Source: Formosa sp. (GTDB taxonomy: Bacteria; Bacteroidota; Bacteroidia; Flavobacteriales; Flavobacteriaceae). Taken from it: a DNA stretch of 45,653 nucleotides. The position numbers were made by a program, and so were the translations under genes. Shown here one piece after another: positions 8,676 to 15,924 of this stretch (positions are counted from its first letter, which is position 1; each line of letters begins with the position of its first letter). The notes under the pieces were generated by a model that worked only from the letters and a program-made list of their open reading frames with translations, was not told where the DNA came from and did not search any database. The DNA is taken from assembly GCA_018673215.1 (NCBI GenBank), contig JABHDE010000031.1, positions 1-45,653 on the forward strand, given 5' to 3'.

Positions 8676-10068
8676 ATCTGAATCAAAACAAACTACGATT
8701 TCCAAAAAAGCATCTTTAAAAGGCGTCGGACTTCATACAGGGCTTGAAGTTGAAATAAACTTCCTTCCCGCAGATATTAACAATGGATATACTTTTAGAA
8801 GAATTGATCTAGAAGGAATGCCAATGATAAATGCAGATGCAAATCTGGTAACAAATACTCAGCGTGGTACTTGTTTAGAAAAAAATGGAGTGACTATTCA
8901 AACTTGCGAACATGTGCTTGCAGCTCTAGTTGGACTTGAAATTGATAATGCTATAATTGAATTAAGTACTTCAGAACCTCCAATTATGGATGGATCTTCC
9001 AAGTATTTTATTGAAGCCCTAGAAAGTGCCGGAACTGTAGAGCAAGAGGCTTACCGAGAAGTGTTTGTTGTGAAGGATGTCATTTCCTACTCAGATGAAG
9101 AAACTGGGAGTGAAATTACTGTCATTCCATCAGACGAATATCAGGTGACTACTATGGTAGATTTTGGAACCAAAGTTTTGGGAACTCAGAATGCAACCTT
9201 ACAAAATTTATCAAACTTCAAGTACGAAATTTCCGAATCACGTACCTTTAGTTTTTTACATGAACTAGAAATGCTCCTTGAACATGGGTTGATTAAAGGT
9301 GGAGATTTAAACAATGCAATTGTTTATGTAGACAAGCCAATTTCAAAACAAACTATGGAGCGTTTAAAAGTGGCGTTCAATAAAGATTCTATTTCCGTAA
9401 AAGCAAATGGGATATTAGATAATTTAACTTTACATTATCCAAACGAAGCAGCACGCCATAAACTCCTCGATGTGATTGGAGATTTAGCTCTTATTGGAAC
9501 CCGTATTCAAGGAAAGGTTATTGCTAATAAACCTGGACACTTTGTAAATACACAATTTGCTAAAAAAATATCAAAAATAATTAAAATGGAACGAAGAAAT
9601 AACGTTCCGAGTGTGGACTTAAACAAACCCCCTCTAATGGATGTAAATGCCATTATGGATATGTTACCGCACCGACCACCATTTTTACTCTTGGATAAAG
9701 TCTATGAATTATCTCAAAATCATGTAATTGGCTGTAAAAATGTAACAATGAATGAATCATTCTTTGTAGGACACTTTCCAGGTGCCCCAGTAATGCCTGG
9801 AGTTCTAATTATTGAAGCTATGGCACAAACAGGGGGTATATTGGTATTAAATACTGTTCCTGACCCTGAAAACTACCTTACTTTTTTCATGAAAATGGAC
9901 AATGTAAAATTTAAACAAAAAGTGGTCCCCGGGGATACTCTTATATTCAATTGCTCATTAATCACACCTATAAGAAGAGGCATTTGCCACATGCAAGGCT
10001 ACGCGTATGCGAACGGCAAACTATGTGCTGAAGCGGAATTAATGGCTCAAATAACAAAAGTTAAATAA
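8665..10068 (+). CDS. lpxC-fabZ: Bifunctional LpxC deacetylase / FabZ 3-hydroxyacyl-ACP dehydratase
   Basis: Natural fusion of two enzymes. Residues 1 to about 305 are LpxC, the zinc deacetylase that commits UDP-acyl-GlcNAc to lipid A: zinc ligands H83 (CEHVLAAL), H265 and D269 ([10 protein letters not shown]), and the catalytic histidine H292 ([13 protein letters not shown]). Residues about 320-467 are FabZ, the fatty acid elongation dehydratase: [13 protein letters not shown], the catalytic H370 ([12 protein letters not shown]) and E384 ([10 protein letters not shown]). All key residues are present in both halves. LpxC and FabZ compete for the same 3-hydroxyacyl-ACP precursor pool, and the fusion, common in Bacteroidota, fixes their ratio. 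The 467-residue length matches such fusions. Confidence 0.96.
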   Translation: MIIKSESKQTTISKKASLKGVGLHTGLEVEINFLPADINNGYTFRRIDLEGMPMINADANLVTNTQRGTCLEKNGVTIQTCEHVLAALVGLEIDNAIIELSTSEPPIMDGSSKYFIEALESAGTVEQEAYREVFVVKDVISYSDEETGSEITVIPSDEYQVTTMVDFGTKVLGTQNATLQNLSNFKYEISESRTFSFLHELEMLLEHGLIKGGDLNNAIVYVDKPISKQTMERLKVAFNKDSISVKANGILDNLTLHYPNEAARHKLLDVIGDLALIGTRIQGKVIANKPGHFVNTQFAKKISKIIKMERRNNVPSVDLNKPPLMDVNAIMDMLPHRPPFLLLDKVYELSQNHVIGCKNVTMNESFFVGHFPGAPVMPGVLIIEAMAQTGGILVLNTVPDPENYLTFFMKMDNVKFKQKVVPGDTLIFNCSLITPIRRGICHMQGYAYANGKLCAEAELMAQITKVK

Positions 10069-10096
10069 ACTTGTAATATATCAAAAAACGAACATC

Positions 10097-10882
10097 ATGA
10101 ATCAACCTTTAGCCTATGTTCATCCAGGGGCAAAAATCGCAAAAAACGTGGTGATCGAACCCTTTACTACGATAAACAACAATGTCGTGATAGGGGAAGG
10201 AACTTGGATAGGATCTAACGTCACCATCATGGAGGGTGCGCGAATCGGTAAAAATTGTAATATTTTTCCTGGATCTGTTATTTCTGCAATGCCACAAGAT
10301 CTTAAATATGACGATGAAGATACCACAGTAGTAATAGGAAACAATGTAACCATAAGAGAATGTGTGACAATTAATCGTGGAACTACAGATAAAATGAAAA
10401 CGGTCATTGGAGACAATTGTTTAATTATGGCATACTGTCATATTGCTCATGATTGTACCGTTGGGAATAATTGTATTTTTTCAAACAACAGTACTCTTGC
10501 AGGTCATACAATGGTGGGAGACCATGTTGTTTTGGCCGGAATGACTGCTGTTCATCAATTTTGTTCCATTGGAAACCATGCGTTCGTAACAGGTGGGTCT
10601 TTGGTACGTAAAGATGTACCGCCTTATGTAAAAGCAGCACGAGAACCTCTATCATATGTAGGTATAAATTCTGTTGGATTAAGACGTCGTGGGTTTACTT
10701 CAGAAAAAATTAGAGAAATTCAAAACATATACCGATTACTCTATCAAAAAAATTACAACAATTCTCAAGCTTCAGAAATTATTGAAGCTGAAATGGAAGC
10801 CACTCCAGAACGTGATGAAATTTTACAATTCATCAAGAACTCTCATCGTGGAATTATGAAAGGATATTTTAAATCTAATTAA
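10097..10882 (+). CDS. lpxA: UDP-N-acetylglucosamine acyltransferase LpxA
   Basis: First enzyme of lipid A synthesis, moving a 3-hydroxyacyl chain from ACP to the 3-OH of UDP-GlcNAc. The 261-residue protein starts directly in the left-handed beta-helix (YVHPGAKIAKNVVIEPF, IGEGTWIGSNVTIMEGARIGKNC) and carries the LpxA signature ECVTINRGT and the catalytic histidine H118 in IAHDCTVGNN. The C-terminal helical part contains GLRRRGFTSEKIREIQNIYRLLY, as in E. coli LpxA. It lies 28 bases after lpxC-fabZ and 8 before efp, all on the same strand. Confidence 0.96.
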   Translation: MNQPLAYVHPGAKIAKNVVIEPFTTINNNVVIGEGTWIGSNVTIMEGARIGKNCNIFPGSVISAMPQDLKYDDEDTTVVIGNNVTIRECVTINRGTTDKMKTVIGDNCLIMAYCHIAHDCTVGNNCIFSNNSTLAGHTMVGDHVVLAGMTAVHQFCSIGNHAFVTGGSLVRKDVPPYVKAAREPLSYVGINSVGLRRRGFTSEKIREIQNIYRLLYQKNYNNSQASEIIEAEMEATPERDEILQFIKNSHRGIMKGYFKSN

Positions 10883-10890
10883 ACACAGAT

Positions 10891-11457
10891 ATGGCAAGTA
10901 CTTCAGATATTAGAAATGGATTATGTATAAGATATAACCACGATATATTTAAAATTATAGAATTTCTTCATGTAAAACCCGGAAAAGGTCCAGCATTTGT
11001 AAGAACAAAAATGAAAAGTGTTACAAATGGTAAGGTCATTGACAATACATTTTCCGCAGGACATAAAATAGAGGAAGTTCGTGTAGAAACTCATAAGTTT
11101 CAATTTTTATACAACGATGGCGAAACATTTCATTTTATGAATACAGCCGATTATTCTCAGATTGAACTACAGAAAGCAGTTTTAGACAGTCCAGAATTAA
11201 TGAAAGAAGGTGAAGTTGTAACTGTGCTTATAAATACCGAAGATAGTTCGCCACTCTCAGTGGACCTACCAGCAAGTGTTATTCTTGAAGTAACGGCTAC
11301 AGAGCCAGGAATCAAAGGAAATACTGCAACCAATGCGACCAAGCCCGCAACAGTTGAAACAGGTGCTACCGTTATGGTTCCTTTGTTTATCAACGAAGGA
11401 GATAAAATTAAGGTAGAGACAGCGAAAGGATCGTATAAAGAACGGATCAAAGAATAG
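10891..11457 (+). CDS. efp: Elongation factor P
   Basis: Translation factor that binds between the P and E sites of stalled ribosomes and helps form peptide bonds at polyproline stretches. The 188-residue protein has the three beta-barrel domains; the tip loop of domain I is KPGKGPAF, with lysine K32 at the position that carries the post-translational modification in other species. The C-terminal domain has TNATKPATVETGATVMVPLFINEGDKI, the family signature region. Which modification this lysine receives cannot be inferred, as no modification gene is in the window. Embedded in the lipid A cluster: 8 bases after lpxA and 1 base before the second lpxD-like gene. Confidence 0.95.
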   Translation: MASTSDIRNGLCIRYNHDIFKIIEFLHVKPGKGPAFVRTKMKSVTNGKVIDNTFSAGHKIEEVRVETHKFQFLYNDGETFHFMNTADYSQIELQKAVLDSPELMKEGEVVTVLINTEDSSPLSVDLPASVILEVTATEPGIKGNTATNATKPATVETGATVMVPLFINEGDKIKVETAKGSYKERIKE

Positions 11458-11458
11458 T

Positions 11459-12415
11459 ATGAAATTTGTTCAGCCGTACTCCCTAAAACAGATTGCATCG
11501 CTGATTGATTGCGAGTATGTAGGGGATCAAAATTTTGAGGTGTTAGGCATGAATGAAATCCATGTGGTCACACCAGGTGATATTGTGTTTGTAGACCATC
11601 CAAAATATTACGATAAAGCCCTAGCTTCTAAGGCAACAGTGGTACTTATAAATAAAAAAGTAGAATGTCCAGAAGGTAAAGCATTGTTAATTTCAGATGA
11701 CCCTTTTAGAGATTTTAATAAACTCACTTCGCATTTTAAACCGTTTCAAGCTTCTCATGTAGCAATTTCTGAATCCGCTACAATTGGGGTCGGCACCATC
11801 ATACAACCTAATTGTTTCATTGGTAATAATGTCGTTATCGGTAAAAATTCAATTATTCACGCCAATGTGAGTGTATTTGATGACACCATCATTGGCGATA
11901 ATGTTGTTATCTTGTCGGGGACTGTTTTAGGAGGAAATGCTTTTTATTATAAAAAACGTCCTGATGGCTATGATCAATTGCAATCTAGTGGACGTGTCAT
12001 AATTAAAAACAATGTTCACATCGGGGCGTCGTGTACTATAGACCGTGGTGTGACGGGTGATACTACTATAGGAGCCGGTTCCAAGCTTGATAATTTAATT
12101 CAGATAGGACACGACACCATCATTGGGGAAAATTGCTTAATTGCGTCACAAACAGGAATTGCTGGGTGCTGTATTGTTGAAGATGACGTAACTATTTGGG
12201 GTCAAGTGGGTACCAATAGCGGTATAACCATAGGAGCTAATGCGGTTATCTTGGGTCAAACTGGAATTACAAAATCTATAGAAGGGGGCAAAACATACTT
12301 TGGGACCCCAATTGAAGAGTCGCGAACAAAACTAAAAGAATTGGCATTACTTCGTAAACTACCTAAGATTATTCAAGATTTAAAAGAAAAGAATATTGGA
12401 TCTAATTTTAAATGA
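11459..12415 (+). CDS. LpxD-like hexapeptide acyltransferase (second copy)
   Basis: A second, shorter LpxD-family protein of 318 residues. It keeps the layout of LpxD: N-terminal domain (YSLKQIASLIDCEYVGDQNFEVLG, GDIVFVDHPKYYDKAL), a left-handed beta-helix with repeated IGxxxx turns, DRGVTGDTTIGAGSKLDNLIQIGHD, and a histidine (H218) where LpxD has its catalytic one. It is clearly diverged from LpxD at 7647 and lacks its longer C-terminal tail. It may acylate a different UDP-sugar or use a different acyl chain; substrate unknown. The start codon follows the efp stop after one base, so the two are cotranscribed. It is the last gene before the promoter of sucD. Confidence 0.85.
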   Translation: MKFVQPYSLKQIASLIDCEYVGDQNFEVLGMNEIHVVTPGDIVFVDHPKYYDKALASKATVVLINKKVECPEGKALLISDDPFRDFNKLTSHFKPFQASHVAISESATIGVGTIIQPNCFIGNNVVIGKNSIIHANVSVFDDTIIGDNVVILSGTVLGGNAFYYKKRPDGYDQLQSSGRVIIKNNVHIGASCTIDRGVTGDTTIGAGSKLDNLIQIGHDTIIGENCLIASQTGIAGCCIVEDDVTIWGQVGTNSGITIGANAVILGQTGITKSIEGGKTYFGTPIEESRTKLKELALLRKLPKIIQDLKEKNIGSNFK

Positions 12416-12445
12416 TAAAACCTTTATAATTTCCATTCAAAAAAT

Positions 12446-12453
12446 TACATTTG
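12446..12453 (+). promoter_or_regulatory. Candidate -7 promoter element for sucD
   Basis: TACATTTG fits TAnnTTTG, lies in the 72-base gap after the lpxD-like gene and 34 bases before the sucD ATG. The implied leader is A-rich, as is common before highly expressed Bacteroidota genes. No good -33 TTG is visible. Confidence 0.45.
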
Positions 12454-12487
12454 CAGCAGTAAAAAAAACCAATAAAAACAAAACCAC

Positions 12488-13360
12488 ATGAGTGTTTTAG
12501 TAAATAAAAATTCAAAAATAATTGTTCAAGGATTTACGGGAAGTGAAGGGACATTTCACGCCTCTCAAATGATTGACTACGGCACTAATGTTGTTGGTGG
12601 TGTGACTCCAGGAAAAGGAGGACAAACACATTTAGATAAACCAGTGTTTAATACGGTTCAAGAAGCTGTAGAGCAGGTAGGGGCGGACACTACAATCATT
12701 TTTGTACCACCCGCTTTTGCAGCCGATGCTATTATGGAAGCTGCAGATGCTGGTATAAAAGTAATTATTACAATAACTGAAGGAATCCCTGTAGCCGACA
12801 TGATAAAGGCTTCAAACTATATAAGCACAAAAGACTGCCGTTTGGTAGGCCCTAATTGTCCTGGAGTAATAACTCCTGGCGAAGCTAAAGTAGGGATCAT
12901 GCCAGGATTTGTTTTCCAAAAAGGAACCGTAGGAGTTGTATCTAAATCTGGAACATTAACTTATGAAGCAGCTGACCAAGTGGTAAAACAAGGTTTAGGA
13001 ATCACGACGGCTATTGGAATTGGTGGCGATCCAATAATTGGAACCACTACCAAAGAAGCCTTAGAAATGCTGATTAACGACTCAGAAACTGAATGCGTTG
13101 TGATGATAGGTGAAATAGGCGGGCAACTTGAAGGAGATGCCGCTAAATGGTACAAAGAAAGTGGGAGTAAAAAACCAGTGGTTGGATTTATTGCTGGAGA
13201 AACTGCGCCTGCAGGTCGTACAATGGGTCACGCTGGTGCTATTGTTGGTGGGAGTGATGATACTGCCCAAGCTAAAAAACAAATCATGAGAGAATGTGGC
13301 ATACATGTCGTGGAATCTCCTGCTGAAATAGGAAAAAAAGTAGCGCAAGTTCTTGCTTAA
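12488..13360 (+). CDS. sucD: Succinyl-CoA ligase (ADP-forming) alpha subunit
   Basis: Citric acid cycle enzyme subunit making ATP/GTP from succinyl-CoA via a phosphohistidine. The 290-residue protein has the CoA-binding Rossmann domain (IIVQGFTGSEGTFHASQMIDYGTNVVGGVTPGKGG), the signature GPNCPGVITPGEAKVGIMPG, and the active-site histidine H248 in GRTMGHAGAIVGGSDDTA. Length and all motifs are normal. The beta subunit sucC is not next to it, which is usual in Flavobacteriaceae. It has its own promoter motif upstream and a strong terminator downstream, so it is probably a single-gene unit. Confidence 0.96.
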   Translation: MSVLVNKNSKIIVQGFTGSEGTFHASQMIDYGTNVVGGVTPGKGGQTHLDKPVFNTVQEAVEQVGADTTIIFVPPAFAADAIMEAADAGIKVIITITEGIPVADMIKASNYISTKDCRLVGPNCPGVITPGEAKVGIMPGFVFQKGTVGVVSKSGTLTYEAADQVVKQGLGITTAIGIGGDPIIGTTTKEALEMLINDSETECVVMIGEIGGQLEGDAAKWYKESGSKKPVVGFIAGETAPAGRTMGHAGAIVGGSDDTAQAKKQIMRECGIHVVESPAEIGKKVAQVLA

Positions 13361-13384
13361 AAAACCTCTTTTTATATAATATCC

Positions 13385-13414
13385 AGCCTCCTTTTTGTAT
13401 TAGGGGGCTTTTTT
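13385..13414 (+). terminator. Rho-independent terminator after sucD
   Basis: Stem AGCCTCCT (13385-13392) pairs with AGGGGGCT (13402-13409) through an eight-base stem with one G-T pair, followed by a six-T run. It lies 25 bases after the sucD stop codon. Confidence 0.85.
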
Positions 13415-13483
13415 GTGTTTATTATTTATAAAAGTTTACAGATAGACCTTAAGTTGTTTAATTAATTACTACTAATCGTAAAC

Positions 13484-13513
13484 AAAAAAAACCACTCATA
13501 GAGTGGTTTTTTT
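13484..13513. terminator. Bidirectional terminator between sucD and the Omp28-like gene
   Basis: CCACTC (13492-13497) and GAGTGG (13501-13506) form a hairpin with an ATA loop, flanked by an eight-A run on the left and a seven-T run on the right. Because both flanks give a U-run in the matching direction, it can stop transcripts from both converging genes. It sits 33 bases past the end of the minus-strand lipoprotein gene. Confidence 0.8.
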
Positions 13514-13545
13514 AAAATTATCATAAAGTTGATAGAACAAATAAT

Positions 13546-14868
13546 TTAATCAAATTCTTGCGTTTCACCAAGTTCAACTTTTTGTACGTTGTAAATATCG
13601 TAATGAGGCGAATTTGAATGAGTAGTACCGAAATAGTCAACAAAGGTTTTAGCATATGTATTTCTGACAAATGCGATGACTTTCAGGTTATTTATATCGT
13701 CTATATTAGATGGTAAATCAAGATCAATAAAGTTTCGTGTATAAACACAACCAGCAACTGCACTTGAAGCTTCAATAGCATCACCAAGTTGATCTGTATA
13801 AACTTCTCTTAAAACATCTTTGTGTACATAATTAACCCCTAGAGATGACCCAGATTGTGGGGTTGACGTTGTAACGTTATCTTCAATCAAATAAACCATT
13901 AACTGTACTTGTTCATTAGGCGTAGTGTTGAATCCAACATTTACTTCAATATTTAATTTTCCTGCAACAAGAGCAGTTTCAAGAGCTAAACCAACAGTTG
14001 CTGTTTCAGCCAACTCGCTATCTACTTGTCCCATATTTGGAAAATTCCAGCGTGTATCAGCACCATTTACATATACAGTAGGGAAGCCAGTGACATTGTA
14101 GTATGAAGACCAATAAGCCGTTTCAGGAATTTCCATAGGGTCGCCACCAACAGCATGATAACCGACTCCAAATATATTAGAATTACCACTCATCGCAGAC
14201 GCTATAGCAGAGGCAGCAGGTGGACATTGCGGACACCAAGTTCCAGTAAAATCTTCTAAAAGTACTTTCTTTGTGTAAGCTATAGGAGCTCCAGAATTGG
14301 GTGTTACTTCAAAAGATACTTCATTTGATGTTAATCCTTCGAAAGTTGCTACAAAATTATACGTACCATCTGCACTAAACTGAAATGGATTACTTGCAAC
14401 GCTACCATTGACAGTTACTTCGGCTTCCGATGTAATTGTATTATTAAAGTTGTCTAAAACTGTAAAGGAAGTTGTGTCTCCTGTGCTATAGCACACTTGA
14501 TTGAAACGAAGCTCAATACTAGAAGCTGGAATATCACTCACAGTAATAGTTAGTGTGTTAGATGTTAAATCATTGTAAGTAGCAGATACTTGGTAGGTTC
14601 CTTCTGAATTAAAATTTAAAGGATTTGAAAAGGACTGTCCGTCAACTTTTAAAGTAGATGAACTCGTTACGTCAGATGAGTTGTTTCCAGTTACCACAAA
14701 TGCAACTTGAGCACCCGTATTAACTTCAGTAGAAGCTGTAGTTAATGTAATTGAGGTTACCTCTTCATTTCCATTACCAGAACCTGAATCTCCACCGTCA
14801 TCACTAGCGGAACAACTTATAATTAAGAGTCCCAAAAGAAAAGATTTAAAGATATTTAATGTTTTCAT
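13546..14868 (-). CDS. Omp28-related lipoprotein with Ig-like repeats and a thioredoxin-like domain
   Basis: Secreted lipoprotein of 440 residues. The signal peptide ends at lipobox LIISC with Cys19; the following SASDDGGDSG is acidic, resembling the surface-export signal described for Bacteroidota lipoproteins. Two related Ig-like repeats follow (about 38-110 and 115-190), each with a phrase like NPFQFSADGTYNFVATFEGLTSN. The domain from about 198 on begins KKVLLEDFTGTWCPQCPPAA with a thioredoxin-type CPQC (Cys212/Cys215), then the Omp28-type region with GFPTVYVNGADTRWNF and YVHKDVLREVYTDQLGD. Probably an extracytoplasmic redox or metal-related lipoprotein; the exact role is unknown. Single gene with a bidirectional terminator downstream. 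Confidence 0.8.
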   Translation of the reverse strand: MKTLNIFKSFLLGLLIISCSASDDGGDSGSGNGNEEVTSITLTTASTEVNTGAQVAFVVTGNNSSDVTSSSTLKVDGQSFSNPLNFNSEGTYQVSATYNDLTSNTLTITVSDIPASSIELRFNQVCYSTGDTTSFTVLDNFNNTITSEAEVTVNGSVASNPFQFSADGTYNFVATFEGLTSNEVSFEVTPNSGAPIAYTKKVLLEDFTGTWCPQCPPAASAIASAMSGNSNIFGVGYHAVGGDPMEIPETAYWSSYYNVTGFPTVYVNGADTRWNFPNMGQVDSELAETATVGLALETALVAGKLNIEVNVGFNTTPNEQVQLMVYLIEDNVTTSTPQSGSSLGVNYVHKDVLREVYTDQLGDAIEASSAVAGCVYTRNFIDLDLPSNIDDINNLKVIAFVRNTYAKTFVDYFGTTHSNSPHYDIYNVQKVELGETQEFD

Positions 14869-14936
14869 ACTTTTTTGTTTAATTTATTATTTAAACAAAT
14901 AAACAAAATATTATTTATAATTCTTCATAAATTAAC

Positions 14937-14948
14937 AGTGTTAACACT
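14937..14948. repeat. Perfect 12-bp palindrome in the lipoprotein/fabG intergenic region
   Basis: AGTGTTAACACT is a perfect inverted repeat, 68 bases upstream of the lipoprotein start and about 190 upstream of fabG. Such a site could be an operator, but AT-rich DNA produces short palindromes by chance and there is no second copy to support it. Confidence 0.3.
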
Positions 14949-15056
14949 AATTATTAAATTCAAAAATGTCAGTTGCAATAAATTAAATCCTTAAATTAAT
15001 AGGATATTTCCAATACACTAATTAATTCTGTTAATCAAAATCATTTTTAAAGGAAT

Positions 15057-15090
15057 TATATTTGAAAGCATTTTACTATATTTGAAATCA
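15057..15090 (+). promoter_or_regulatory. Tandem TATATTTGAAA elements upstream of fabG
   Basis: A 14-base unit occurs twice, at 15057-15070 and 15077-15090, exactly 20 bases apart, with one mismatch. Each begins with TATATTTG, a perfect match to the TAnnTTTG -7 element. Either both are -7 elements of two start sites, or one works as a promoter and the other as a binding site two helical turns away. The second lies 50 bases before the fabG ATG. Confidence 0.5.
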
Positions 15091-15134
15091 ATATTATTTA
15101 AAGATATTATTGGTAAAACTATTAGAAAATTTAT

Positions 15135-15881
15135 ATGAAATTATTAGAAGGGAAAACAGCTATTATCACTGGTGCAAGCCGTGGAATTGGTAAAGGAATT
15201 GCAACGGTTTTTGCTCAGCATGGAGCCAATGTTGCGTTTACATATAGTTCTTCTGTTGAAGCCGCCAAAGCTTTAGAAACAGAACTACAAACATTTGGAA
15301 CCATTGTTAAAGGTTACCAAAGCAATGCAGCTGATTTTAACGACGCTCAACAATTAGCTGAAGATGTGATTTCAGATTTTGGAGGGATTGATATACTTAT
15401 AAACAATGCTGGAATTACTAAAGATAATTTACTCATGCGAATGGGAGAAGAAGATTTTGATCAAGTGATTGAAGTCAACTTAAAATCTGTATTTAACATG
15501 ACAAAAGCAGTACAACGCACGATGTTAAAACAACGTAAAGGTTCTATCATTAACATGAGTTCAGTGGTAGGCGTTAAGGGAAATGCTGGGCAAACTAATT
15601 ATGCTGCCTCTAAAGCTGGAATCATTGGGTTTTCAAAATCGGTTGCTTTAGAGCTTGGCTCAAGAAATATAAGAAGTAATGTAATTGCGCCAGGATTTAT
15701 TGAAACCGAAATGACGGCTAAATTAGATGAAGCAACCGTAGCTGGTTGGCGCTCTGGAATTCCTTTAAAACGAGGAGGCTCACCTGAAGACATTGCCAAT
15801 GCCTGTGTGTTTCTTGCAAGTGATTTATCAAGTTATATTACTGGACAAACAATTAATGTCGATGGCGGAATGCTTACCTAA
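15135..15881 (+). CDS. fabG: 3-oxoacyl-[acyl-carrier-protein] reductase
   Basis: NADPH-dependent reductase of fatty acid elongation, a short-chain dehydrogenase of 248 residues. It has the cofactor loop GASRGIGKG, the NNAGITKDN motif, catalytic S143, Y156 and K160 (NMSSVVG, NYAASKAG), and the C-terminal GQTINVDGGMLT typical of FabG. It is separated from other fab genes here; FabZ is part of the LpxC fusion at 8665. Forty-three bases separate it from the VWA gene on the same strand. Other short-chain dehydrogenases are possible, but the NNAGITKDNLLMRM and GQTINVDGGM signatures favour FabG. Confidence 0.9.
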   Translation: MKLLEGKTAIITGASRGIGKGIATVFAQHGANVAFTYSSSVEAAKALETELQTFGTIVKGYQSNAADFNDAQQLAEDVISDFGGIDILINNAGITKDNLLMRMGEEDFDQVIEVNLKSVFNMTKAVQRTMLKQRKGSIINMSSVVGVKGNAGQTNYAASKAGIIGFSKSVALELGSRNIRSNVIAPGFIETEMTAKLDEATVAGWRSGIPLKRGGSPEDIANACVFLASDLSSYITGQTINVDGGMLT

Positions 15882-15924
15882 TCTGTTGTAAAAGGCACTG
15901 TTACTATCCAAAGTTTATTTAAGT

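Noticed and set aside
11157-11498. Antisense frame opposite efp
   Set aside because: No start context, no family features, and efp is certain.
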